64,000 bases of DNA from JALNZU01 sp964463695 (GCA_964463695.1 CAYXCZ010000006.1:62001-126000); one strand, 5' to 3'. Shown: positions 53,518-62,998, counted from the stretch's first letter. Program-made: numbers and translations. The notes: a model not told the origin generated them from the letters alone.

Positions 53518-53550
53518 CAAAGATACAATCAAGCCTGGAAAGGTTGCAAA
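53518..53550 (-). promoter_or_regulatory. Consensus promoter for the unknown lipoprotein gene
   Basis: Minus strand: TTTG (complement of 53547-53550), 21 nt, TATCTTTG (complement of 53518-53525). Full matches. Transcription would begin near 53511, so the ATG at 53518 lies upstream of the RNA start. Confidence 0.75.
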
Positions 53551-53882
53551 TAAATTAGATGCAATTTGCTATGAAAAACGTAAAGATGAGCCTAAGACTG
53601 ATTTTCTCTTTTGAAAATTTATGGAAATAATTTCGTAAAAACTTTATAATGAATTATTTATGATTTGAGGAAGAATCATTACTTCTAAACGTAACATTTT
53701 GTCAAATACCATCATACTTTCAAAGTTTTAAGTATAATTTGTTTCAATCCATTCTGTTCAACTGTTAGAACACTAACCCTTGAAGCCGGGAGACGTCATT
53801 TCTTGAACAAAGTTTCCATTCAAACATTAATTAAACTCATCTCATTTTAATCTAATTTTGCATGGTAATGGAATTTTAATTC
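53551..53882. other. Intergenic region with one plus-strand -7 box
   Basis: The 332 nt between the divergent promoter and the next gene are A/T-rich. A TAATTTTG box sits at 53853-53860, 23 nt before the ATG at 53883, without a good -33. I see no RNA gene, repeat or conserved reading frame in the rest. Confidence 0.5.
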
Positions 53883-54632
53883 ATGCTAAAAAAGACATTT
53901 TCAGGATTTATAGTGTATCTGTTTTCAATAGCATACGTAATGCTTTTTGCATCATCTTGCGAAAATCCTGATCGTGAAACATCGGATCTTCCCAAAAACC
54001 AAAAAGCAGAGGAATCAGTATGGTGCGTAGAAGGTGTAGATGAGCTATTGAGAGGAGATATCTTAGTAAGACCCAATCTGAACCTTCTCCCGGGCACTTC
54101 TTCAGTGAATGATGGCAGGAACTTTGGACATGCTGCTTTAGTAATTAAAGGGTTTAAACACTCAAATCCAGACAGCCTTCTTGCTGGCGCAGTGATTGTT
54201 GAGTCGATTGCCAAAGACGTTTCAAAGGAATTTCAGGTGCGCGAAATACATGCGTTGACACATCACAAACTCGATGCTTTCAACAATGTAAATTTTGATG
54301 CTTCCAAATCGGGTAACCGCTACAGGCTGCGTTTACATCTTACAGTGGAGCAGATAGATGCGATAGTTGTGTTTGCAATGCAACAGAAAGGTGATTTTTC
54401 CTCCTGGAATGCCTCTAAGCGTTTGCCGCCATCATCAGAAATAAATGGAATTCCAACTGACTGGGCAGATAACTCCCACTGGTACTGTTCGTTACTGGTA
54501 TGGCAATCGGTACTTGCAGTGACTGGTACTGACCTCGATCCAAACAAAGGTTATATGGTTTATCCAAATGATTTGATTCAGTCTCCTTATTTTTTCAACA
54601 CAGGCACTCATGTCGGGCGTGCTCGTTTTTAA
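53883..54632 (+). CDS. Lipoprotein with a permuted papain-like (YiiX/NlpC-P60-type) fold
   Basis: A 249-residue lipoprotein (FSIAYVMLFASSC). The mature part fits the YiiX/YebB-like circularly permuted papain fold: an N-terminal strand ELLRGDILVRPNL, the catalytic His in NFGHAALVIKGF, and the catalytic Cys near the C-terminus in SHWYCSLLVWQS. Members include amidases acting on cell-wall peptides, lipids or ubiquitin-like targets; the substrate here is unknown. A mid-region helix (VEQIDAIVVFAMQQKG) is typical. It is monocistronic, followed by the mannosyltransferase gene on the same strand. Confidence 0.78.
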   Translation: MLKKTFSGFIVYLFSIAYVMLFASSCENPDRETSDLPKNQKAEESVWCVEGVDELLRGDILVRPNLNLLPGTSSVNDGRNFGHAALVIKGFKHSNPDSLLAGAVIVESIAKDVSKEFQVREIHALTHHKLDAFNNVNFDASKSGNRYRLRLHLTVEQIDAIVVFAMQQKGDFSSWNASKRLPPSSEINGIPTDWADNSHWYCSLLVWQSVLAVTGTDLDPNKGYMVYPNDLIQSPYFFNTGTHVGRARF

Positions 54633-54766
54633 GATGTTTGGTAATTAAAGTGTGAAATTTCATACGAATTGTATCTTCATCTGATTCATAACATTTTTTG
54701 CAGCGTTTGCACATTTTTTGCACCTTTGCAACGTTAATCATACAACATCCCATTTTTCAGGCTCAT

Positions 54767-55513
54767 ATGTCAGATAGTATCGTCATCATTCCAACCTTCA
54801 ATGAAAAAGAAAACATTGAGAATATTATTCGCACTGTTTTCAAACTTCAAAAAGTATTTCATTTATTAATTGTTGAAGATAACAGTCCTGATGGAACTGC
54901 TGCTATCGTGAAACGCTTGATGACCGAGTTTCCTGACAAGCTTTTTATTGAAGAGCGCAAGGGAAAACTGGGGTTGGGCACCGCTTACATTCATGGGTTT
55001 AGATGGGCTCTGCAACGTGGCTACGGATATATTTTTGAGATGGACGCCGATTTTTCGCACAACCCTGCCGACCTCGAGCGGTTGTATCTGGCAACTGCCG
55101 CTGAAGGTGCTGATATGGCAGTCGGTTCACGCTACATTACAGGTGTGAACGTGGTCAATTGGCCGATGGGACGCGTTTTGATGTCGTATTATGCTTCTTC
55201 TTACGTGCGTTTGGTCACCCGCATGAAAATAAGGGACACCACTGCGGGGTTTGTGTGCTACCGCAGAAATGTGCTTGAAAGTATACGTCTCGACAAAGTT
55301 AAATTTGTTGGATATGCTTTTCAGATCGAGATGAAATATACCGCATGGCGTCTTGGGTTTTTGATAAAAGAAGTTCCTATCATTTTCACCGACCGTACTG
55401 AAGGTACCAGTAAAATGAACAAACGTATTTTTAAAGAAGCCATTTTTGGTGTTATCAATCTTCGATGGAGAGGGTTGATTGGTGCCATAAAACCGGTGGA
55501 TAACAATACATAA
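54767..55513 (+). CDS. Polyprenol monophosphomannose synthase (DPM1-type GT2)
   Basis: A 248-residue family 2 glycosyltransferase: VIIPTFNEKENIENII at the N-terminus, VEDNSPDGTA, the DxD-type site MDADFSHNPADL, VGSRYITG, and the C-terminal DRTEGTSKMNKRIFKEAI typical of dolichol/polyprenol-phosphate mannosyltransferases. It has no membrane helices, like the soluble DPM1-class enzymes. It would transfer mannose from GDP-mannose to a polyprenyl phosphate, supplying O-mannosylation or envelope glycans. I chose the ATG at 54767; a start at 54698 would add an unrelated hydrophobic leader. Dihydroorotase follows 15 nt later. Confidence 0.88.
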   Translation: MSDSIVIIPTFNEKENIENIIRTVFKLQKVFHLLIVEDNSPDGTAAIVKRLMTEFPDKLFIEERKGKLGLGTAYIHGFRWALQRGYGYIFEMDADFSHNPADLERLYLATAAEGADMAVGSRYITGVNVVNWPMGRVLMSYYASSYVRLVTRMKIRDTTAGFVCYRRNVLESIRLDKVKFVGYAFQIEMKYTAWRLGFLIKEVPIIFTDRTEGTSKMNKRIFKEAIFGVINLRWRGLIGAIKPVDNNT

Positions 55514-55528
55514 TAAAATCTTCCCTTT

Positions 55529-56881
55529 ATGTCGAAAAGCTACCTCATTGAAAACGCCACCATCGTGAATGAGGGCAGAATTTTTAAAGGCCACGCAGCT
55601 GTCGCTGATGGAATTATTAAAGCTATTATTCCTGCCGGACAACCCTTGCCGGATATATTTAAAAGTTTTTTGATCATTGACGCGACTGGTCTGCATCTTT
55701 TGCCAGGGATTATCGATGATCAGGTTCATTTCAGAGAACCGGGCTTAACATATAAAGGTGATATTTACACCGAAAGCAGGGCTGCAGTTGCCGGAGGGAT
55801 AACCAGTTTTATGGAAATGCCTAATACCATTCCCAATACCCTCACCAACGAACTTCTCGAAGAAAAGTTTGAAATAGCCTCACGTTCATCCGTCGCAAAT
55901 TTCTCTTTTTATCTCGGTGCTTCAAATCATAATATCAAGGATGTCGTACTTGTAGATCCTTCAAAAGTGTGTGGAATAAAGGTGTTTATGGGTTCAAGCA
56001 CAGGCAATATGCTGGTAGATGATCGTCAAACGCTTGAAAACATTTTTGCAGAAGCTCCTTGTCTCGTTGCAGTTCACTGCGAGCATGAACCTACTATTCG
56101 TGAAAACCTGATTCGTTTCAGACAAAATCCACCTGTTGAAATCCATGCTTCAGTACATCCGCTTCTTCGCTCTGCCGAGGCTTGTTACCGCTCCTCCGCC
56201 GAAGCTGTAGAGCTCGCAACCCGTTATAATACACGACTTCATATACTTCATCTGTCGTCAAAAAACGAAATGAAACTCTTTCAAAACGACAGAGAACTGT
56301 CAGAAAAGAGAATCACATCAGAGGTGTGTATCCATCATCTTTGGTTTAACGATACGGATTACAAACGAAAAGGTAATTGGATCAAATGGAATCCGGCTGT
56401 TAAATCGGCTGCTGACCAGCAAGCACTTTGGGAGGCTCTTTTAGATAACCGATTAGATGTGATTGCCACTGATCATGCCCCACACAGCTACGAAGAAAAA
56501 TCCAGGCCATATTTTGAGAGCCCCTCAGGTGGTCCGCTTGTGCAACATGCTTTGCCAGCAATGCTCGATTTTTATCATCAGAAAAAAATCAGTCTCGAAC
56601 GAATTGTTGAGAAGATGTGCCACAACCCGGCTATAGCTTTTCAAATTGACAAAAGAGGCTACATAAGAGAAGGCTATCATGCTGACCTTGTTCTCGTTGA
56701 CTTGAACAAACCCAATCTGGTGGATGCTGATTCCATTCGTTATAAATGTGGCTGGTCGCCTTTTGAAGGTCATAGCTTCCGTTCATCAGTAACACATACG
56801 TTTATTAACGGTCACCTGGCCTATGAAAAGGGAGAAATTCATGATGAACAGTTAGGTATGCGCCTGATGTTTAACAGGTAG
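55529..56881 (+). CDS. pyrC: Dihydroorotase (or dihydropyrimidinase-like amidohydrolase)
   Basis: A 450-residue amidohydrolase, closest in layout to class I dihydroorotase. It closes or opens the dihydroorotate ring in pyrimidine synthesis. Motifs: LLPGIIDDQVHFREPG, MEMPNTIPN, GIKVFMGSSTGNML (possible carboxylated Lys), AVHCEHEP, LHILHLSS and IATDHAPHSYEEK. The metal HxH motif reads QVH: the first His is Gln. The remaining metal and substrate residues look intact. It lies 15 nt after the mannosyltransferase gene, with a terminator after it. Confidence 0.87.
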   Translation: MSKSYLIENATIVNEGRIFKGHAAVADGIIKAIIPAGQPLPDIFKSFLIIDATGLHLLPGIIDDQVHFREPGLTYKGDIYTESRAAVAGGITSFMEMPNTIPNTLTNELLEEKFEIASRSSVANFSFYLGASNHNIKDVVLVDPSKVCGIKVFMGSSTGNMLVDDRQTLENIFAEAPCLVAVHCEHEPTIRENLIRFRQNPPVEIHASVHPLLRSAEACYRSSAEAVELATRYNTRLHILHLSSKNEMKLFQNDRELSEKRITSEVCIHHLWFNDTDYKRKGNWIKWNPAVKSAADQQALWEALLDNRLDVIATDHAPHSYEEKSRPYFESPSGGPLVQHALPAMLDFYHQKKISLERIVEKMCHNPAIAFQIDKRGYIREGYHADLVLVDLNKPNLVDADSIRYKCGWSPFEGHSFRSSVTHTFINGHLAYEKGEIHDEQLGMRLMFNR

Positions 56882-56922
56882 GTGGAAGACTTTTTTTTTA
56901 TTTTTCGCAATTTGCTTAAAAC

Positions 56923-56955
56923 AAAAACCCTTCGCTTTTCAGGCAAAGGGTTTTG
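56923..56955. terminator. Bidirectional terminator between pyrC and argF
   Basis: Stem AAAACCCTT (56924-56932) with AAGGGTTTT (56946-56954), 13-nt loop. Both strands end in short T-runs, fitting a shared terminator between convergent genes. Confidence 0.8.
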
Positions 56956-56976
56956 TAAATTTTGGTGATTCGGAAA

Positions 56977-57978
56977 CTAAGAACCTAAGGTGGCAACCAT
57001 CACAGCTTTAATGGTATGCAGCCTGTTTTCTGCTTCATCAAATACAAGTGAAGCTGGCGATTCGAAAACTTCGTCGTTGACTTCCATAGCCTCAATTCCA
57101 AACTTTTGGTATATCTGTTCGCCTATAACTGTTTCTCTGTTATGGAATGCAGGAAGACAATGAAGGAACTTGACATTTGGATTGCCGGTTTTTTTAAGCA
57201 TCTCGCCATTCACCTGGTATGGAAGCATGAGTTTGATGCGTTCTTCCCAAACATGATCGGCTTCACCCATCGAAACCCACACGTCGGTATATAGAAAATC
57301 AACCCCATTAACTCCTTCGCTTACATTTTCAGTGAGGGTGATTTTCGCACCTGTTTCTTTTGCAATTTCAAGGCATGTGGCAACAAGTGCTTCTTCCGGC
57401 CAGTTTTGTTTTGGTGCTACTGCCCTGAAATCCATACCCATTTTGGCTGCTCCAACCATCAATGAGTTGCCCATATTGTTGCGGGCATCACCACAGTAAG
57501 CAAATGCCACCTGATGCAAAGGTTTGTCGCTGTGTTCCATCATGGTGAGGAAATCGGCCAGAATCTGAGTGGGATGAAATTCATTGGTAAGTCCGTTCCA
57601 AACAGGGACACCAGCATATTTACCAAGCTCTTCAACGATGCTTTGGCCGTAGCCACGGTATTCGATGCCATCATACATTCTTCCCAACACACGGGCTGTG
57701 TCTTTCATGGATTCTTTTTTACCAATCTGTGAGCCTGATGGTCCGAGATAGGTTACATTGGCTCCCTGATCATAGGCAGCTACTTCGAATGCGCAGCGTG
57801 TGCGTGTTGAATCTTTCTCAAAGATTAGCGCAATGTTTTTGCCTTTTAAAAGCTGCTGTTCGGTTCCGGCATATTTTGCCTTCTTCAGATCCAGTGAAAG
57901 GTTGAGGAGAAATTTGATTTCCTGTGGAGTGAAATCCAACAATTTCAGGAAGTTACGGTTTCTAAGATTAAATGCCAT
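56977..57978 (-). CDS. argF: Ornithine carbamoyltransferase
   Basis: A 333-residue transcarbamylase making citrulline from ornithine and carbamoyl phosphate in arginine synthesis. The carbamoyl-phosphate motif is STRTRCAFE, followed by GPSGSQIGKKES, HPTQILADFLTM, DVWVSMGE and the ornithine-side HCLPAFH. These fit the ordinary OTC rather than the N-acetyl- or N-succinylornithine variants of some Bacteroidota, although only modelling would settle that. A promoter lies at 58022-58055. No other arg gene is adjacent. Confidence 0.92.
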   Translation of the reverse strand: MAFNLRNRNFLKLLDFTPQEIKFLLNLSLDLKKAKYAGTEQQLLKGKNIALIFEKDSTRTRCAFEVAAYDQGANVTYLGPSGSQIGKKESMKDTARVLGRMYDGIEYRGYGQSIVEELGKYAGVPVWNGLTNEFHPTQILADFLTMMEHSDKPLHQVAFAYCGDARNNMGNSLMVGAAKMGMDFRAVAPKQNWPEEALVATCLEIAKETGAKITLTENVSEGVNGVDFLYTDVWVSMGEADHVWEERIKLMLPYQVNGEMLKKTGNPNVKFLHCLPAFHNRETVIGEQIYQKFGIEAMEVNDEVFESPASLVFDEAENRLHTIKAVMVATLGS

Positions 57979-58021
57979 AAATGTATTTTTTGTGATTAGG
58001 TTCTTTTTTATTTCTAAGGTG

Positions 58022-58055
58022 CAAAATTAATAAATTATGTGAATTGTTTCACAAA
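58022..58055 (-). promoter_or_regulatory. Probable promoter for argF
   Basis: Minus strand: TTTG (complement of 58052-58055), 22 nt, TAATTTTG (complement of 58022-58029). Good -7, slightly long spacing. Confidence 0.6.
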
Positions 58056-58165
58056 CTAAAGGATTTTGAGTAAGATACCACACATTTTGTTATCAAATTG
58101 TCCAAAAGTGAACATGCTGTGAGTATGAATGAATCTTTATCTTTGTCAGTAAATTGGCATCATTT

Positions 58166-59605
58166 ATGAAAAAGTTTCTATTCATTGCATTAATTGGCTT
58201 CATTGCTTCCCTTCATGGAAAAGCGCAATCAGATTTACATCCATATGAGTGGCCCACCGACAGCCTTGTTTCAAGTAAGCTGAATGAGTGGCAGGATTGG
58301 AAGTTTGGTATAATCATCCATTGGGGTGCCTACAGCGAGTGGGGTGTGGTTGAAAGCTGGAGTCTTTGCCCGGAGGACGAACCCTGGTGCGAACGCAAAG
58401 GACAATATGCCGACGATTATTTTGCGTATGAGCGGGCGTATGAGAACATTCGCCGCAGGTTCTATCCTGATAAGTTTAATCCCGAAGGCTGGGCCAATGC
58501 TGCCAAAGATGCCGGTATGCGATATGTGGTTTTCACTACCAAACATCACGATGGCTTTTGTATGTTCGATAGTAAACTGACCGATTACAAAATCACTGAT
58601 GCCGGAAGTCGTTTCTCTTCTGATCCAAGAAGTAATATCACTAAGGAGGTGTTTAATGCTTTCAGCGGACAGGGATTGGCTATTGGGGCCTATTTCAGTA
58701 AGCCCGACTGGCACAACAACGACTACTGGTGGCCAAAGTTTCCACCGCTCGACCGGAATGTGAACTACAACCCGGTTAAGTACCCTGAAAAGTGGGATAA
58801 CTTTCGCAAGTTCACCTATGGACAGATACAAGAGCTGATGACTGATTACGGAAAGATTGATCTTTTATGGCTGGATGGTGGTTGGGTACGCCCGGCTGGC
58901 TCACTGACACCCGAAACCTTGCCCTGGATTGGGAAGAACCAGTGGATTCAGGATGTTGGAATGCCCGCTATTGCTTCAATGGCTCGTGAGAAACAACCTG
59001 GAATCCTGATAGTTGACCGCACTGTCCATGGCGAATATGAAAACTATCGTACTCCCGAGCAACAAATTCCTGTCGACGTGCCTGATTATCCATGGGAAAG
59101 TTGCATCACTTTGGGCGACAGCTGGTATAGCACAGGCCCTGCCGAACATTACAAGTCGAAATACTGGGCTATTCATACCCTTTCAAAGGTGGTTGCAAAA
59201 GGAGGCAATCTTCTTTTGGGTGTCGGACCCGATAAGTCCGGTGATTTTGTGCCGGAAGTATATCAACGCCTGAAAGAGATTGGCGATTGGATGCGTATCA
59301 ATGGTGAAGCTATTTACAAAACCAAAACGCTGGCACCTTATCAGGTTAACAACCTGTGTTTTACACAATCTGAGAGTGGTAACGAGTGGTATCTGATTTA
59401 TCTCTTAAATCCAAATGAAGAACTCCCCGACTTGATTCCGCTTGCAGATAATCTGCCTCTTAACCATAATAATATCAATATATTGGGAACTCCGTTCAAA
59501 GCTAGTATTGTAAAAAAGGATGGAAAATTCTGGTTGAAAACACCTGCAAAGCTGCAAAAGAATGCTTCAGAGAGCCCAGCACTGGCTTTCAAGTTTCAGA
59601 AATAA
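58166..59605 (+). CDS. GH29-family alpha-L-fucosidase
   Basis: A 479-residue secreted glycosidase with a signal peptide (KKFLFIALIGFIASLHGKAQ). The GH29 barrel is recognisable: FGIIIHWGAYSEWG, FTTKHHDGFCMF (His127-His128) and the nucleophile Asp237 in IDLLWLDGGW. The C-terminal part is a small beta-sandwich. It releases terminal alpha-L-fucose from glycans. I chose the ATG at 58166; the frame to 58154 begins with TTG. A TATCTTTG -7 box lies at 58138-58145. There are no adjacent transporter or SusCD genes. Confidence 0.93.
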   Translation: MKKFLFIALIGFIASLHGKAQSDLHPYEWPTDSLVSSKLNEWQDWKFGIIIHWGAYSEWGVVESWSLCPEDEPWCERKGQYADDYFAYERAYENIRRRFYPDKFNPEGWANAAKDAGMRYVVFTTKHHDGFCMFDSKLTDYKITDAGSRFSSDPRSNITKEVFNAFSGQGLAIGAYFSKPDWHNNDYWWPKFPPLDRNVNYNPVKYPEKWDNFRKFTYGQIQELMTDYGKIDLLWLDGGWVRPAGSLTPETLPWIGKNQWIQDVGMPAIASMAREKQPGILIVDRTVHGEYENYRTPEQQIPVDVPDYPWESCITLGDSWYSTGPAEHYKSKYWAIHTLSKVVAKGGNLLLGVGPDKSGDFVPEVYQRLKEIGDWMRINGEAIYKTKTLAPYQVNNLCFTQSESGNEWYLIYLLNPNEELPDLIPLADNLPLNHNNINILGTPFKASIVKKDGKFWLKTPAKLQKNASESPALAFKFQK

Positions 59606-59607
59606 GT

Positions 59608-60627
59608 TTAGTTAACAGGGCGTACAATCTTTACATTCAGGATTGATTTCACTAAAAGTTGCAGGTCTTCGAGATTTTCTTGAGAACCATCATGATAATG
59701 CATAATAAGATTCACCCTGTCAGCTGCGGGTTGGTCCTCGAGGGTGATAAAACCAAGTGAGCGACCATCTTGTGTAAGGATTTTGATGTTACTTTGCTCG
59801 TTCCACCGGCTGAAAAAAGCTTCACCAGCCCATTTCCCAGATTCATATTCCGAACGTATGATTACCTCTAGCGGAAAGGCTGAGATGGAGGCTCTCAATT
59901 GATTGTAATGCATCGTTTGATATTCACTGATCACTGCCTTTGCCTGAAGTTCTGTTTTAATTACTTTCTTTAAATCTTTTATTATTTGAAGTTGCATTTC
60001 TACATCAGCTGTTTCCCGGCTGGTGAAGGTTGTGGAAAGTTCCATAACACATTCATATCCGCCCAGAGTCAAATGCAACTGAGCTTTTTCAGGAAAGTCT
60101 TCTTTTAAGGTTGCAGAGTATTTGATAGTCAGTAATTTATTGTTTTTATCCAGTATCATCGCCTGCATCAGGGTTGGTATTGTCATCCCAAACGCTGACT
60201 CCGATTCAGTGTATTCATACATTCTTAACTCCAATTCTTTCCCATCTCTATCATTAAAAAGCAACCGCAAAGGGATGCTATCACTGCCTGGTGAATCAAA
60301 GTCCCAATGCGAAGTTTGTTCATTAAAAGAATAAATACCACTTGCTTTGTTAAAATCGAAAGCGGAAAGGCTGTCAATGCCCAATTTTGTATTTTGGGAT
60401 ATAATAGGAAGGGGAGTCCCAGGTAAATATAAAACTTTTGTAAGCGCCTGATATCCACGTGAAAGTAGAATTCTTTTGGCATGGTTGGTCACTTCGGCAT
60501 CAAAAGCACGAAGGTATTTCTGACTTTCAGCTTTGTCGGCCTGTCTGATACATGAAGAACCAAGCACAAGTGTGAGTGCTGTTATGACGACTGAAAATAA
60601 TATTGAAAACGTGTTTTTTTTTAGCAT
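59608..60627 (-). CDS. Lipoprotein of unknown function
   Basis: A 339-residue lipoprotein (FSVVITALTLVLGSSC). I do not recognise its family. The mature sequence is mixed alpha/beta, with amphipathic strands (LLTIKYSATLKEDF, LHLTLGGYECVMEL) and a helical stretch rich in Lys and Glu (MQLQIIKDLKKVIKTELQAKAVISEY). No catalytic motif can be named. It is convergent with the fucosidase gene (2 nt between stops). A minus-strand -7 box TACCTTTG lies at 60647-60654. The context gives no clue to function. Confidence 0.72.
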   Translation of the reverse strand: MLKKNTFSILFSVVITALTLVLGSSCIRQADKAESQKYLRAFDAEVTNHAKRILLSRGYQALTKVLYLPGTPLPIISQNTKLGIDSLSAFDFNKASGIYSFNEQTSHWDFDSPGSDSIPLRLLFNDRDGKELELRMYEYTESESAFGMTIPTLMQAMILDKNNKLLTIKYSATLKEDFPEKAQLHLTLGGYECVMELSTTFTSRETADVEMQLQIIKDLKKVIKTELQAKAVISEYQTMHYNQLRASISAFPLEVIIRSEYESGKWAGEAFFSRWNEQSNIKILTQDGRSLGFITLEDQPAADRVNLIMHYHDGSQENLEDLQLLVKSILNVKIVRPVN

Positions 60628-60852
60628 TTGAATGAAGGACAGACTGCAAAGGTATTGAAAAGAGTGTCAAAATTCACCGGAAATGCTTCTGGAAATCTGA
60701 TATTATTGATGATTTTTGGGATTATTTCTGAAAATCGAAATGTACTTTAGGTTGCTTTCAGGCTTAATTCTTTTAAAGAATTTTAAATTAATCAAAGAAT
60801 TTTTGATTTTTGAATTCAAAGATAATAGCTTCATTTTTCTCTTATTTTTCTA

Positions 60853-60883
60853 TTGACATCAAGTTTGAAATATTGTATTTTTA
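60853..60883 (+). promoter_or_regulatory. Probable promoter for the T9SS-exported protein
   Basis: TTG (60853-60855), 20 nt, TATTTTTA (60876-60883; last base differs from consensus). It would give a short leader to the ATG at 60903. Confidence 0.5.
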
Positions 60884-60902
60884 CAGCTTCAACTTACAGA
60901 TA

Positions 60903-62090
60903 ATGAGAAAGATAGTTATTCTCTTTGTTTTTTACTCGATGATTATCGATGTGCATTCGCAATGGATCCCATTAAGTACCGATTTTGTCCCTAATGTTGC
61001 TGTCACGGCTTTTGGGTCAAGTGTAATGACAGGGCAGACATCCTTTGGAATGTTTGATCTGGCTGTTTCAAATGATTATGGAAATACCTGGGTTGGAGCC
61101 GATCTTCCGCTGTCAACTGGAATAACTCATTTAATTACTTGTGATTCATTTATTTATGCTTGTACTCCTAATGGTATATTTAAGTCACCAAAAAATGCTC
61201 TTAGCTGGTCTGCTTTCAATGAGGGTTTACCCAATGGGCGGGTAGATAAAATATGCCTGAAAAATAATGTTCTTCTTGCTGAGGGAGTTAATGGAATTTA
61301 CAGAAGAAATATTGACGATAACTCATGGGTAATGGTTTGTGAAACCAGCCCTGTTGGTGGAATTTATGATTTTGATTTTGATGACGACCGTATCGTGCTT
61401 GCTGGCTACGATGGAGTCGCTGAAAGTGCTGACATGGGATTAAACTGGTCAGTTTGGAGTGATTATATTTTTGAATGGACCGCAGTGGCCCTAAAGGGAG
61501 ACACCATTATTGCAGCTTCCAAAGGAGGCGTTTACAAAAAACTTATCTCATCAGGAACTATTACCAAAATCAGCGACGGACTGATTAAGTTATGGAATCC
61601 AAGTGGTTATGACTATTATGGCGAATTTGAAATGTTTCATTTTGTTGGTGATAACATTTTTCTTTGTGGTCAAACAGGTGTATATAAACTGTCAAAAAAC
61701 AATTGGTATTGGGAACATACAGGTTTATCATTTTGGACCTATTCTTTGGCTGACAATGGGTTAATGCTCTTTGCAGCCAAAGGATACGATGGTATTTGGG
61801 GATGTTCTTTGGATCATTTACTAACAAATACACGCGAAATATCTGCAGTTCAGCCTACTATTGAAATTTCCCCCAATCCATCCTGTGATCAAATAACTAT
61901 CACTACCAATTGTTTGGGCAACAAAAATATTTTTTTGTCCATCATCACTACCAATGGCCTTCAGCTTGCAACTTACCAAATTACAGAACCAACTACAACC
62001 ATTGATGTTAGCACATTTTCGAGTGGTATGTATTTTATCAAAATTACTGATGGTAGATTAGTTAGAACAAAAAAGTTTCTGAAACAATAG
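60903..62090 (+). CDS. T9SS-exported protein with BNR/sialidase-like propeller repeats
   Basis: A 395-residue protein with a signal peptide (MRKIVILFVFYSMIIDVHSQ). The body (about 25-310) looks like a propeller of Asp-box type: NDYGNTWVGADLP, MGLNWSVWSDY, KGDTIIAASKGGVYK, with repeated hydrophobic strands and turns. There is no catalytic triad of true sialidases. The C-terminal 75 residues are a T9SS sorting domain (IEISPNPSCDQITI, FSSGMYFIKITDGRLVRTKKFL). I chose the ATG at 60903 because an earlier start would add an unrelated leader upstream of the promoter. Probably an extracellular binding or photosystem-II-stability-type protein; function unknown. Confidence 0.8.
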   Translation: MRKIVILFVFYSMIIDVHSQWIPLSTDFVPNVAVTAFGSSVMTGQTSFGMFDLAVSNDYGNTWVGADLPLSTGITHLITCDSFIYACTPNGIFKSPKNALSWSAFNEGLPNGRVDKICLKNNVLLAEGVNGIYRRNIDDNSWVMVCETSPVGGIYDFDFDDDRIVLAGYDGVAESADMGLNWSVWSDYIFEWTAVALKGDTIIAASKGGVYKKLISSGTITKISDGLIKLWNPSGYDYYGEFEMFHFVGDNIFLCGQTGVYKLSKNNWYWEHTGLSFWTYSLADNGLMLFAAKGYDGIWGCSLDHLLTNTREISAVQPTIEISPNPSCDQITITTNCLGNKNIFLSIITTNGLQLATYQITEPTTTIDVSTFSSGMYFIKITDGRLVRTKKFLKQ

Positions 62091-62191
62091 TATTTTTCTT
62101 AACGTTCAACCTCTTTCAGAAATACCTGGACTTATTTAAAATAGGTCATTTTATTCAAATTCAGTCGACCTATTGATATTAAATGCTTGCT

Positions 62192-62869
62192 CTATACATA
62201 TTTTCTTTGTTCCATAAGCTTAATAATTAACTGAACAGCATCTGTATCCGGGATTCTTTCATTGTTAATTATTAAATCGAAAAGTGCACTGTCAGGATCT
62301 TTTCCATTGAAATCTCGGAACAGTTTCCTTCGTTTTTCATCAGTTTGTTCAACATAAAGCGCAGCATCTGCAATGCTGATGCCTTGTTGCGTGATGATAC
62401 TTTGTTTTCGCCATTCAAGGGAAGCTGTAAGCCTGACGTGTATACCAGATCGCAGGCCGGCAGTTATCAGCGCCCCGGCACGACCAATAATGATGTTATG
62501 CCCTTCTGTAGCAAAACCTTTGATGATTTCCATCAACGTTTTCCGAACAGCTTTGTAACTTTTGTAACGACCGTCACCAAAAGCCATCATGATCTCTTCC
62601 AAATGACTTTTCTCCTTTGCATCAAGCACATGATTGAGCTGCTGGGGGTTAATTTTTAACTCTTTGACTGCCTCAAAGATCGTCTCTTTCGAAACAATGC
62701 GCCATTTCTGACCACTCATCTTTTGAATCTCTTTCTGCAGCAACTGAGCAAGCATTTTGCTGTGACATCCGGTTTCCCGGGAGATAGTCACAAAAGGCAG
62801 CCCGGTTTTCTTTACATCGGTGTTTTCAGCATGCCTTTCTTTCAGGTATTGAACAATGTCTATTGCCAT
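62192..62869 (-). CDS. Cytidylate kinase-like family protein
   Basis: A 225-residue protein of the Cytidylate_kin2 (PF13189) type. The P-loop region is degenerate: PFVTISRETGCHSKMLAQLL replaces a GxxxxGK(S/T). Later blocks fit a nucleotide-kinase fold: NIIIGRAGALITAGL, HVRLTASLEWRKQSI, EKRRKLFRDFNGKDPDSALFDLIINNERI. Members are often annotated only as cytidylate kinase-like; catalytic activity is not established. It is monocistronic, 130 nt upstream of the pepA stop. Confidence 0.83.
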   Translation of the reverse strand: MAIDIVQYLKERHAENTDVKKTGLPFVTISRETGCHSKMLAQLLQKEIQKMSGQKWRIVSKETIFEAVKELKINPQQLNHVLDAKEKSHLEEIMMAFGDGRYKSYKAVRKTLMEIIKGFATEGHNIIIGRAGALITAGLRSGIHVRLTASLEWRKQSIITQQGISIADAALYVEQTDEKRRKLFRDFNGKDPDSALFDLIINNERIPDTDAVQLIIKLMEQRKYV

Positions 62870-62998
62870 GGCTTTTTTGTGCTAATTTACGAAAATTAGC
62901 ACCGAAAATCAATAGGTTGGAGTCATAATTTCTTCTCATTGGAAAAGAAAGGGAAATAGCAGTAACCTCCAGTGGTTCAGAAAACTGGAATGATAAAG

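Noticed and set aside
55127..55729. 200-codon minus-strand frame
   Set aside because: It overlaps the mannosyltransferase and dihydroorotase genes on the other strand, both with clear motifs.
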